Below, in pieces: positions 11,767 through 23,329 of a DNA stretch of 64,000 nt; position 1 is the first letter of the stretch; the number at the start of each line of letters is the position of its first letter. Both the position numbers and the translations under genes were made by a program. The stretch comes from Deinandra increscens subsp. villosa (taxonomy: Eukaryota > Streptophyta > Magnoliopsida > Asterales > Asteraceae). The stretch covers positions 106,177,387 to 106,241,386 of the forward strand of contig JBCNJP010000007.1 in NCBI GenBank assembly GCA_039602395.1. Direction: 5' to 3'. The notes below the pieces were generated by a model, which was not told where the DNA came from, did no database searches, and saw nothing but the letters and a program-made list of their open reading frames with translations.

Positions 11767-12120
11767 TTAGGATGGGCGGTATGGAGGTAGTGGAGTAGTG
11801 TGACTTCATTTTCTATAGCTAATGAAATTATGTCACCTCAATTCTTTAAAAAATAAGCCATGCGAAGCCATGATCAATAGGTATGGAAGCCACAAAGAAT
11901 GCTTACGACTCCCCTCCCCCCTTTTCCGTTTTTTTTTTAACTTTTATTTTTTATGACACAATCAATCAAATTAGATATAAACACATAAAAATAAATTAAA
12001 ACATGTAATTAAACATAAATTAAGATATATCATTAAAATTAAATTAAAACATGTCATTAAACTTATAAATTTCAAAAGTTACACCAATAAAAACGAAAAT
12101 TTTTCTTCAAACAAAACAAT

Positions 12121-13751
12121 CTAGAAGTTGCACTCCCACCCGTATTTCTCCGCGATCTCTCGTTTCTCTTGAAGAACTAGCGGTAAGAAGTGTGGGTCAA
12201 CATCATTGTGCGGTTTCATGAAGTACTCGAGATCACGTTTTCGTTGTTCGCGTATTGTTGTATCGCGTTGCAATTCAATAGTTTGTCGTTGAGAGTCCAT
12301 TGCTTCCTTCACCGCATCGTACATTGCTAGTTTCTTTTGGTGCGTCATGTCTCGTAGCTCGGCCTTGAGCTTCCTTTCTTGTTTCCAATTACTTTGAAAA
12401 TCGGACATCATCTCCAATGCAACACTCTTTGCAGATCCTTTGGTCAAAGTATCCACCGACTTCTTTCCTCCTTTGCATGACGGGTGTGTTGGTGTGGTTT
12501 CCTCATGTAGATTGGGAAGATGAGTTGGTAATTGAGATGAGCCAACGTCGTTTGAAGTCGAGTAATTCCCCGACTGTGAGGTCTTCGACCTTTTCCCCGC
12601 ATGATCTACATCACCAACTACCCTTGGCACCGTGGCCCACTTTGGGTGGNNNNNNNNNNNNNNNNNNNNNNNNNNNNNNNNNNNNNNNNNNNNNNNNNNN
12701 NNNNNNNNNNNNNNNNNNNNNNNNNNNNNNNNNNNNNNNNNNNNNNNNNNNNNNNNNNNNNNNNNNNNNNNNNNNNNNNNNNNNNNNNNNNNNNNNNNNN
12801 NNNNNNNNNNNNNNNNNNNNNNNNNNNNNNNNNNNNNNNNNNNNNNNNNNNNNNNNNNNNNNNNNNNNNNNNNNNNNNNNNNNNNNNNNNNNNNNNNNNN
12901 NNNNNNNNNNNNNNNNNNNNNNNNNNNNNNNNNNNNNNNNNNNNNNNNNNNNNNNNNNNNNNNNNNNNNNNNNNNNNNNNNNNNNNNNNNNNNNNNNNNN
13001 NNNNNNNNNNNNNNNNNNNNNNNNNNNNNNNNNNNNNNNNNNNNNNNNNNNNNNNNNNNNNNNNNNNNNNNNNNNNNNNNNNNNNNNNNNNNNNNNNNNN
13101 NNNNNNNNNNNNNNNNNNNNNNNNNNNNNNNNNNNNNNNNNNNNNNNNNGTCTTTGACGATCTTCCACGCTTCAATATGTGCAAATCCTCTCTTCTCAAC
13201 CAACTTATATTGCTCCAAAGCTTTCTCAAGCAAATCGATGTCGGCACTTCCATGGTGAAGCCTTACATCGATTTACAAATTTTTGACCTTTCTTACCTTT
13301 CAAAATTTATGTTGGAGGATCCTCTTCTAGCATCTCGTCTTCACCGTCATCTTCTTCGACATCCTCCGCGATTTCTTCTACTTCTTCATCATCGTCCGAC
13401 TCGTCAACGAGACCCCTTGGCTCTCGATATTGATTGCTTTGGTACATAGATTGGTGTTGGTTGGTAGAAGAGAATTGATGAATTTGTGATGAGTGCGGAT
13501 GATACATTTCGCCTTGAACACCGTGCCGACCCGATAAAAGATCAATAAACGATGATTGTTGTTGAGGATAGAAACCCGGTGGTGGAATGGATTGTGAATG
13601 ATGCGGTCGTGTGTAGCAAACCGGTTGTGGAATGGGTTGTGAAAGAGGAGGAGGAGGTCGAGGTGTAGACGTTTGACCAGTTGCGAGTTGTTCGCACCTT
13701 CGGTTAAAATTTTTGAGTGATTGCGGGTGACTTTTTCTACTTATTTTCCAT
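12121..13751 (-). pseudogene. Degraded Harbinger ORF1 (SANT/NAM-associated) gene
   Basis: This is homologous along its length to the ORF1 gene at 30369-31759. The ATG at 13751 starts MENK, but codon 5 is TAG and a further TAA and frameshift follow. The Pro/Gln-rich part (QPIPQPVCYTRPHHSQSIP-like, then a GFYPQQQSSFIDLLSGR block) and an acidic tract at about 13307-13400 are still readable. After the acidic tract the SANT domain is missing, and the sequence moves almost directly to KRGFAHIEAWKIVKD. A gap follows, then the C-terminal coiled region ending KREIAEKYGWECNF, the counterpart of KRRVAARYGWQCNF. Premature stops and the SANT deletion make it a pseudogene. Confidence 0.7.
12650..13149. other. 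Assembly gap, 500 N
   Basis: Exactly 500 consecutive N, a conventional scaffold gap of unknown true length. Long open frames spanning it are artefacts. Confidence 0.98.
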
Positions 13752-14082
13752 GGATATAGAGAGGGTTTTTAAAAATTATAGGGATGCTTTGGGTGTGAAA
13801 AAATGTATTGTATTTGTGTTATATTTATAGTGTTTTTAGAGGTTTATTTAAAACAAAAAAAAAAGTAAATGAGGTAACGTCGGGAGATATATCCGTTGGA
13901 AAGAGCCGTTGGTTGGGGGGGGGGGGGGTTCGAGAAAATCTGCACTGCTTATTGCTGCTTTGTGAAGCTGTGAGAGGAGGGTTTTGAAACCTTGGGAAAG
14001 GAGCAACAAGCACACGGTAATACAGTATGGAAGCAGCGAAGCCGCAAGTGTGGAGCCGTGAGGTCCATACCGCCTATCGTTA

Positions 14083-14554
14083 GGAGTGTTAGCTAAGCTC
14101 TTTGATAAACGACGGTTTTATTTGATAATTTATTAATTCAACAAGTTTAATAAATGTAGATTATAAAACGGTTGAAAGTTTGTTATATATATATTTTTTT
14201 TAGTTTTCCCTATAACAAAATTCAAAAACTTACTAAAAATAAAACAACTGAATTGGAAAATTTGATGCTATTGGCTCAATGACGTAATCTAGTCACACTC
14301 GAATTCCAGAACAACGCACCGGGGGTATCATAAACCACCACGTGGCACTTACGCTTATGTGGCGAGTTCTTATTGGTTCGCGTACAACAAACCACGTTGA
14401 GTCAACCTCACACGTCACCAAGTCTTAGATACGCTAAAACCTTCATGAAAACTCTCCACAACTCCCAAATTTCTAGATCCCACTTTCCGATTCGCAGATT
14501 CAGCTAGGTTCGTAGGGAATTTGGAGGCATCATTCATCAATCTATCGTTCTGCA
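14083..14554 (+). promoter_or_regulatory. Upstream region of the ER chaperone gene with bZIP-type sites
   Basis: This stretch precedes the chaperone start codon. It contains a perfect G-box core CCACGTGG (14338-14345), a CCAAT box in inverse form ATTGG (14372-14376), CCACG (14392-14396) and ACACGTCA (14410-14417; TGACGTGT on the other strand, close to the UPRE core TGACGTGR). ER stress bZIP factors are known to use CCAAT/CCACG and TGACGTG-type sites. The exact ERSE spacing (CCAAT-N9/10-CCACG) is not met. The link to ER stress is inference from motifs plus the gene product. Confidence 0.5.
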
Positions 14555-17500
14555 ATGTCGAAATTGATGTTCAGATTAGGTTTAATGGTGTTTATGCTGT
14601 TATTGCATTCAGTTCCGTCGCGATCGGCGGTTTCGAGCATTGATTTGGGTTCTGAATGGATCAAAGTTGCTGTGGTGAATCTAAAACCTGGCCAGGCTCC
14701 GATATCTATCGCCATTAACGAGATGTCTAAACGGAAATCGCCAGCTCTGGTGGCGTTTCACGCTGACGATCGGCTCATTGGCGAAGAAGCGGCGGGGCTT
14801 GTGGCGCGGTATCCTGATAAGGTTTATTCTCAAGTTCGTGATCTGATTGGAAAGCCTTTTTCTCATGTGAAGAAGTTTCTCGATTCGTTGTATCTGCCGT
14901 TCAATGTGGTGGAAGATTCTAGAGGCGGCGTAGGGATCAGGATCGATGACGGTGTTACTGTGTATTCGCCGGAGGAGTTGACTGCTATGATTTTAGGTTA
15001 TGGTTTGAAATTGGCGGAGTTTCATAGCAAGGTGCCGGTGAAGGATGCTGTGATTACGGTACCTCCTTATTTTGGGCAGGCGGAGAGGAAAGGTTTGCTT
15101 CAGGCGGCTCAATTGGCTGGATTGAATGCGCTTTCTCTTGTTAATGAGCATTCAGGTGCAGCACTTCAGTATGGAATTGATAAGGATTTTTCGAATGGTT
15201 CTAGACATGTTATTTTCTATGATATGGGATCTAGTAGCACTTATGCTGCTCTTGTTTACTTCTCGGCTTATAATACCAAGGAGTACGGCAAAACTGTTTC
15301 CGTCAATCAGTTCCAGGTACCAACATTTGCCATTACATTTATCTCTTACACAGTATATGTTGCTTTCTTTGTAAATATTTTATTGAGTGAGGGAAAAATG
15401 TTGCTATTGTTTTTTTATTGGTGACTTAGAGTATATATCATGTGTTATATACTTGCTATAATCATTGAGATAACAAGGCCTCTGAATTCACCACAAAACT
15501 ACTATAAGGTGTATGATTGGTAGAATTTGAATCATATGCAAGTAAAGGATAACCAACTATTATGCATTGGAGACCATTTAATCTGTTCACCACTCTCCTG
15601 AGATTTATGCCTCTTAAAAGTAATTTAAATTTTCTTTTTAAAAGGATCAAAAGTTTTGATTAAAGTGGGCAGAAAATACTGAGAGGGTATGCATTAGTGA
15701 AATAGGCTGGAATTTGGTCGGGCTAACTGAACCAACACCTACAATTAAGTGAATGCACCACTGAGACTGAAAATACAAAACCACTACCAGTAAGATGAGT
15801 CTCATCTGTTGGGACTATATCGATGATGAAAATACCAAACAATAGGCTAGAATACTAAAGAGAAGTGTTAAAATAAAATTGAAACCTTTAGTCTCCACTA
15901 AAGCCATCGACACCCCTGCCAACCATAAACCAACCACGATAAACAACCATTGCTACCGTTTATGTCCTTGTAAACCAAACACACGTGTTCTTGTCAACTG
16001 GATGCCTACTCCTATTTTTGCTAGTAGCTACCTGTTTCATTGTATGCTTTGTGAGGAATCGATATATTTGTTACATCAGTTCAGTGCTATACTACTATCA
16101 TGATATTGCTTGATAACGCATGTGTGATGCAGGTTAAAGATGTTAGATGGGACCCCGAGCTTGGTGGTCAAAATATGGAATTACGGTTGGTGGAACACTT
16201 TGCTGATGAGTTCAACAAACAGGTTGGGAATGGAATTGATGTGAGGAAGTCTCCCAAAGCAATGGCCAAACTGAAGAAGCAAGTTAAACGTACTAAAGAA
16301 ATTCTTAGTGCAAATACCGCAGCACCAATTTCTGTTGAATCGCTTCTTGATGACCGTGATTTTAGGTATGTGCCAGACATTTTCTCTTGGTTCCTTAGAT
16401 TAGGTATTTGTGTTCTTCATGTGCAATCTGTGATGATAGTTCTTAAACCCGTGTTTTATTAAATCAAATGAGTTAACTACACCAAAATTAAACTTCACCT
16501 TTTTGTCATTGTATGTAAGAAAAATGTTTCTTTTTCAAATTTATAACATATTTTCAATCTTTCACCACTGTAAGCAACCTTTTATAGCAGCTTAAAACGG
16601 AGACTTAGCACTGGGTTTTTTATGACACTGCGTTATGTAACATCGTCAATTATGAAAGTTCTAATTATTTCTCTGTACATTATATTTTTCTCATGCATCA
16701 ATTTCATTTTTGTTTCCAGGAGCACTATAACTCGTCAGCAATTCGAAGAGATGTGTGAAGATCTGTGGGAAAGATCTATTATCCCTGTGAAAGAGTTACT
16801 TAAACAATCAGGTTTAAAGGCTGATGAGATATATGCCTATGAGTTGATTGGGGGTGGCACCCGAGTACCAAAGTTGCAGGTATATTGCGATTTCTGTTCT
16901 ATTGTACGCATAATAATTTTAGGTTGTAGATCTTTCTGTACGTTGTTACAATTTCTGATATTCACATTATATATTTTTGCAAAACCCTTCATGACGTACC
17001 TCACCTGTTTGGGAATTGATTAGACTAGTTGCAATAACTGTTCTTGTATTTTTCCTTTTAATTTATTAATGTATAATTCACAGGCTAAGCTTCAAGAGTT
17101 TCTTGGGAGGAGTGTTATTGACAGACATCTAGATGCAGATGAGGCTACAGTTCTAGGTGCTTCACTACATGCTGCAAATCTAAGTGATGGAATAAAACTG
17201 AACCGTAAGCTTGGTATGATTGATGGTTCTATGTACGGATTTATGATGGATCTAGATGGTCCTGAACTTGTAAAAGATGAAACCACCACACAGTTACTTG
17301 TGCCACGGTTGAAAAAGTTGCCCATCAAGGTAAATTTCATCAATTTTGTATCCATTTACTTATGAATGGACAAACATGGTAAATTCGTCCAAAGTTGGTT
17401 TTTAAATTTATACATGATAGAACCATTTTGTTAACGCATTAGCTATTTCCAAAAGGTGAACAAAACTGTTTGTAGGTCAGTCCAGCCCAGCCCATTTTGA

Positions 17501-20500
17501 CCCATTTCAAACCCATTACCCAACCCGCTCATTCTTTCACTCCAGTATGGATGACAAAAAAGCTGCAAATAGTTGGTAGTGATTGTTTTGTTTAATATCT
17601 CTCACAGATGTACCGGTCAATCACTCACAACAAGGATTTTGATGTTTCACTTCTATATGAGAACGAAGATCTCTTGCCTCCTGGCGTTACTTCACGTACA
17701 TTTGCAAAGTATGCAGTCTCTGGCCTTGCTGATGCTAGTGAAAAGTAAGTACTGCAACCTCAAAAATTTAATCAGTTTTGATCTTGTATTAATAAAATGC
17801 TTTTTATTTATTTATTTTAAGTTTCTTATTCTTTTAACTCTTTAGGTACATGTCACGCAACCTCTCTTCCCCCGTCAAAGCGAATCTTCATTTCTCTCTT
17901 AGTAGAAGTGGCATACTTTCTTTGGATCGTGCAGATGCTGTCATTGAAATATCTGAATGGGTAGAAGTTCTAAAAAAGAATCAGACTCTGGAGAATACTA
18001 ATGCATCTGCTCCCCTTAACCTAACAGCTGAATCCGATTCTGCTAACTCAGCAGAAGCTAGTGATGTTCCCAATCCAGATGATTTGACTACCAACTTGGT
18101 CAACTCCACAGAAAATAACCAGAATAGTGTAGATCTTGGAACAGAAAAGAAACTAAAGAAACGGACTTTTAGAATTCCTCTACAGGTTTGACTTCTGGGA
18201 ACTTACTAGATTCAACTCTATTGGAAATAATCTGATTGATTGACTTTTGGGTATTTTGTCAACTGCTGCAGATATCTGAAAAGAATGTGGGGTCCGTAGC
18301 ACCTCTCTCAGAAGATTCTCTTTATGATGGTAAGCTTAGATTGGATGCACTAGATTCAAAGGATGCAGAAAGGAGAAGGACTGCAGAGTTGAAGAATGAT
18401 CTGGAAGGTTACATATATGCCACCAGAGAAAAGGTTTGAGTTCTTGTTTGGTGCTTCTCTATGGTATATGGTATTATGATACACCCACATATGTGTGTGT
18501 GTGTGTGTGCGTGTGCATATTAGTTTTTTCTTATGTTGATTCCATTGTGCTGACTTTGTGGCAGCTTGATTATTTGGATGAATTGCAAAAAGTTTCTTCT
18601 AGTGAGCAACGACAGTCGTTCATTGAAAAGCTTGACGAGGTTCTCTTTCTCTCTTTCTTTCAATGCAGACATTTGTGTATGTATGTGTATAAGTATGTGC
18701 ATGTATTCTATAAGTAGAAACCTACATGTGCTTTCACTGTTTAAAGTCGTAATAATCAGGTAAGTGTTTGGAAAATTCTGATTATTTAATAAATAAGACA
18801 TAAAATAACCAACAATGATAATCTTGTAAAAAAAAAGGAGATTCCTCTTGTGAGATGGGAGTAAAAGTCTCTCAAATTAGGTTTTAAAGAAATTTATATA
18901 ATTACATATATCTAGACTACAAGTATAACCAGACCCCCCCTTTCCCTTTATAAACCATAGGATGTGCAGGCTTTTTTTGTTGGTGTAATTAATGTTTTGG
19001 TCAGCTGCAACTAATATATATTCTATTCTTTTAGGTGCAAGACTGGTTGTACACCGATGGTGAAGATGCTTCAGCTACTCAATTTCAAGAACGATTGGAT
19101 CAGTTGAAAGCTATCGGCGACCCTATTTTCTTCAGGTATGCAATGAATTAAGTTTTTTTTTAAAGGCATTTACATATTACAAAACTTATTTCTGTAAAAA
19201 TATACTATAGATACAAGGAGCTCACAGCTAGGCCAGAAGCATCACAAAGTGCTAAACAGTATTTCAGTGAACTGCAACAGGTAAATAAGATCCAAATTCC
19301 ATTTAAATTGTTTAAAGTTGCAGAACCCTATACTTTTATCAAGTATGTTTGGAATTTATGAATTTGTGACATATGACCTGCCACTTAATTATTCTTCATG
19401 TCTTCATGTATGCAGATTGTTAGCGGGTGGGAATCGAAGAAACCATGGATTTCAAAAGAGAAAATTGATCAGGTGAGAATTTCTTTAGCCTTTCAAACAT
19501 CGTTATTGTGGACCTTCTATCTCATTCTCAATGAAATCATCTCCAGGTATTACGCCAGGCAGAAAATCTCAAAAGCTGGTTAAATGATAAGGAGACCGAG
19601 CAACAAAAGTGAGTTCAACATGATATTTACTCATTTACTGATTCTTAGTTTGAAACTATATATCTAATATGCTGGTTCCTTTCTAAAAAATTAATGTAAA
19701 CTGTACCGAAAACTCAAATGATAAACATTTCGTAATTTCTTCAAGAAAAATAAGAGAAATTTTGGCTTTTTTTTATAAGTTAGATTTCTTCTTACAAGAT
19801 ATGATTGAAAGAACTGCACTCATATCTGAAAATACTTACATAAACAGTGTTTTTAGTGCTATAAACACCCCTGATTGTTTAAATCCAAACTTCATCAACA
19901 GGATATCTGCATCCGACACTCCGGCTTTTACTTCGCAAGAGGTTATCAACAAGCTACTAGATCTTCAAGATAAGGCATGTTTGAATTAATTTTTTTTAAT
20001 TAATATTCATCTTCTTTCCCCTCAACAAGAGGTTTACTTACGAATGAGTCAACTATCGTTATGTTTTAGCTCTAATGGATCAAATGGGTAAAATAAAAAT
20101 ATACACTTGAAAGGAAAGAGTTGATCTCAAGTTACCCAAAGTATATTTTCAATATGCAAATCCTCTTAATCCATTTTATTTAAAGAACTAAATTTTATTG
20201 AACTTTTAGATTTCTTCTAATCATATTCGACACACCAACTATATGATAGGATTGTTCCGCCCCAACCAACCTCCTTTGACGAGTAACAAAAAGTTACTAC
20301 CTTTGATGAGTAACAAAAAGTTACTAATTTTTGGGCACACCTCTAGTGTTTATTTGGTTTTTTTTTCTTGGATTTGCCACTCCTGTATTGTTTCCTTTGC
20401 TGACAATTGACTGTCATAATAATTACCAGGTTGCAAGCACAAACCGAATCCCGAAGCCAAAACCGAAAGTTGAGAAACCAACTGTGAAGAATGAAACAGA

Positions 20501-20594
20501 CGAGTCAAAAAGTTCTAGTTCCTCTAAAGATGACAATAGTGACTCCAAAAAACAAGAGACGGTTGAGGAACCAACCGAACATGATGAGCTGTGA
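14555..20594 (+). CDS. HSP70-17: ER-lumenal HSP70/GRP170 family chaperone (HSP70-17 type)
   Basis: A large HSP70-superfamily chaperone of the ER lumen, counterpart of animal HYOU1/GRP170. That family acts as a nucleotide exchange factor for BiP and holds unfolded proteins. I place 14 exons: 14555-15316, 16133-16365, 16720-16879, 17084-17329, 17608-17744, 17846-18185, 18272-18433, 18565-18639, 19035-19135, 19211-19280, 19416-19472, 19547-19608, 19902-19974 and 20430-20594. Phases agree throughout, giving about 880 residues against about 867 in Arabidopsis HSP70-17. Residues 1-24 are a hydrophobic signal peptide, followed by the HSP70 phosphate-1 motif SIDLGSEW. VIFYDMGSSSTYAA matches phosphate-2 and ELIGGGTRVPKLQ the adenosine-binding end of the ATPase domain. 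An acidic, Asn/Ser-rich loop lies in exon 6 and the chain ends HDEL, an ER retrieval signal. Intron 13 begins GCATGT, a GC-AG intron. Confidence 0.93.
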
Positions 20595-21528
20595 GTTAAC
20601 TAACCAAACATTCAGAATGAGTGGTAAGGTTCTGCTTGTTGTAGGAAGATTAGGGGAGAGGTAGTAAAACTGATATATATGCTGAAACCATTCAGACAGT
20701 TTTTGATGAGTATTCCATTATTTGGGTCTATTTTTATCCCATTTCCAAGTATCAGTTTTTGTAGATTTTCTGATAATGATGTATAATACTATAGTATATA
20801 TTGACGCTTTTGGGTTGTTAATTTGTGTAGTTAGTTATTTGCACATGCTGCTTAAATTTGGCATTATAACTGAAGAAACATTACGGAAAAAAGTCAAAAA
20901 ATAAGAAAAGATGAGAAATCTTAGAAAGAGGAAAAAGTAACGTTTCATAGACAACTCAAGCAATCATACAGTGAACATCAATTACTTTTATTGAAGTATT
21001 AAGGATTTTTTTTTTAACGGCCAACGAATGCCCTGAAATCTTGGGACTATTTACACCAGTTGAGCTCATTCCACGAAAAATCCATCTTCGCGAACGGCCG
21101 GATGATAAAACCTGGGAGCCCAGGGATCGAATTGGATTTGAAGTTACTTCTCAAATAGTTAATAGCTCTAGTCTTGTAGTAAACATTAATGTACATTACC
21201 GTAAGCCCTCAAAACCCATGCTTACTCGAGATATTGTGCACTACGGAAATATATTGGGCTGACCGGAGTTTCAAAATCCCAATGAATACCTTTGTAGCAT
21301 CAACCAAACTCAATCCGATCCAAGAGTATCGGTAAGAGTTTGCACGCATATCAACAAGAGTGTCTAACTGGGAGGATAATTGTAGTGAGGGTGTTTCTCA
21401 ACACACTCAAAGAAGAACTGAAGGCTATGCCTATATTCTAAAGCCCTGAACCGTATATGATGCGGTGAATTTGGCGTTGGAATCCGAGTCCAAAGTTAGC
21501 ATCACTACATGAGCCACAAACTGAGATT
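20595..21528. other. 3' flank of the chaperone gene and intergenic
   Basis: Begins with the probable 3' UTR. At 21041-21262 an open frame (MGLFTPVELIPRKIHLRERP...) has no recognised domain and is probably chance or an old repeat. Nothing else is supported. Confidence 0.4.
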
Positions 21529-21536
21529 ACAAAAAC

Positions 21537-22027
21537 CAATGTTTTAAAACCCGGGTCGAACCGGCCGGTTCAACCGGTTCGACCGGGGACCGGCCACCCT
21601 TCCGGTTTTTTAATGCCCGGTTTTTTTGGGTTGAACCGACCCGCTTCGAACCGGCCGGTTTTCCGGTTTTTTCCGGTTCAACCGGTTTTTTCCGGTTCAA
21701 CCGGTCCGGTTCAACCGGTTTTTTCCGGTTCAACCGGTTTTCTGATTTTTTTATTTTATTTTTTTTAACTTTTTTTTTTATTTTTTATTTTTTTTAAGTT
21801 TAAAACTTATATTTTCTTATGAAATACATATTTGATATTATTTTTGAGTGGATTATAATTGTATTTTAACTACTTTTGTTGGGGTGTACAAGTTTATTAG
21901 CATTTTTATAAAAAAATATATATAAATCCCCTAACCGGTTCAACCAGCCGGTCTAACCGGTCCGACCGGTCGAACCAGTTCCGGAAGGTCTTCCGGTTCA
22001 ACTAAAAAACCGGTTTTTAAAACATTG
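21537..22027. mobile_element. hAT-type MITE built from CCGGTT repeats
   Basis: This 491-bp element starts CAATGTTTTAAAA and ends TTTTAAAACATTG. It is flanked by perfect 8-bp direct repeats ACAAAAAC at 21529-21536 and 22028-22035, the duplication length of hAT elements. Most of the left half and the right end are degenerate copies of CCGGTTCAA/TTGAACCGG, which can pair with each other. The middle is T-rich. Open frames rich in Pro-Val-Glu-Pro on the minus strand are products of this repeat. Confidence 0.82.
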
Positions 22028-22035
22028 ACAAAAAC

Positions 22036-23329
22036 CTTAATGAGTCTAAAGACCGTCATCAACATCTTATTCGACCAAAACATTCGCCCAGTCACCACAA
22101 CTCACAACCGAAGAACCCAAAATGTCTTTACACCCACCATCACATCTACCGTCACCTGGACAATTTACCCCGTCACTGGCCACAACCCTTTTCACGCCCT
22201 AACTCGAAGTTGTTGATCCAACCAACCAACATTGAGGTTGTATAGTCAGTCTTCCTCCCTTCTCTCACACTCCCAAAATGCCTTTACACCAGCTTTCACC
22301 TCCACCATCACCTGGATCATTTACCCCCACACCGGCCCCAGCCCAGTCACCACATCCAACCAACCAGCATTGAGGTTGTAGCCAGCCTTCCTCCCTTCTC
22401 TCACATTTACCTGAGCTCACATGTGAACAAGGCATCGATTGAATGTGCAGCGGAAAGACATGTGTTGTGACCACCCATTGAGACCTCCCTGAATGTCATT
22501 GGAAGACTCGAATGGCGTGGACCATGGTAAGTCTTGCCCACAGGCCAAATCACAAAAGGGTGTGGAAGAGACCTACCACATCAGCCTAGGGTGGTCCAAT
22601 GTTGGGTTTATGATCCAGGTCAATAAAGATTCACACAAAATGTTTCTTTTTATAACTTGAGGACAAGTCACTTATCCGGATGGGTCGTAGTGATACGAAC
22701 CCAGCAGTCCAGAAAACAGGTACAAAAACAGGTCGAACAAACTAACCAGATGGGTCGCTGGAGCTGTTGTTTTGGGATCCTTGTTTGACCCATTACCAAG
22801 TCAAGACAAGCTTCAGAGTAGTGGGTTGTAAGGAGGTATAGCAATTAGCAACTGCTATCAGTTTATTTCTTTTTACATTTAAGTACTACCAACCTTTTGT
22901 TTAAAATCAGGCATGTTTAATTCCTATAACAACCGACTTCCTCTTGCACTTTTCTAGATTCTATCACAATACCCCTCTCAACCCACCTTGAGATTGAAGC
23001 AAATACCTCATGGTCTTTTTCTAACTGCAGCAGCCGTATACAAGCGTCTGAAGCGCCATTTCAGGTAAACACGCACGCCTCCGGCCGGCTTCAATAGATC
23101 GCATTGCTCCAAGTAAGATGAAGCTATTCTGCCAACACCTGGATCACCTTATGTGTAGGGCGATTACTTTTAACATCAAGAAACTATATTTAAAAAGAAT
23201 GTATAAGAATATCTTATGATATTAAAAACGAATCACAACAACATATGGTTTTCACTGATATTGATTTGAAACTAATTACTTATCTAAACAATTCACATTA
23301 TACCATACAACTTAACCGTCAAAATACTT
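22036..23329. other. Intergenic with a short tandem duplication
   Basis: A block of about 140 bp containing 'ATTGAGGTTGTA ... CTTCCTCCCTTCTCTCACA' occurs at about 22085-22270 and again at 22275-22410, diverged. It has no convincing coding potential. The end nearest 23329 is the expected 3' UTR side of the minus-strand helicase gene. Confidence 0.45.

Larger units (their letters stand above)
11770..14079. mobile_element. PIF/Harbinger-like element, ORF1 only
   Basis: The left end GGATGGGCGGTATGGA and the reverse-complemented right end CGATAGGCGGTATGGA match at 14 of 16 positions. Direct TTA repeats flank it at 11767-11769 and 14080-14082. Its only coding remnant is a degraded ORF1 on the minus strand. 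A run of 13 G lies at about 13914-13928. A 500-N gap interrupts it. Confidence 0.75.

Noticed and set aside
12417..13449. Several long open frames on both strands spanning 12600-13250
   Set aside because: They exist only because the 500-N gap contains no stop codons.
18436..18801. Frames over TG microsatellite and intron sequence in the chaperone gene
   Set aside because: They are intron plus exon 8 read through without splicing; the (GT)n run at about 18493-18512 explains the Cys/Val repeat.
21527..21733. Minus-strand frame rich in KKPVEP repeats
   Set aside because: Direct product of the CCGGTTCAA repeat in the hAT MITE.
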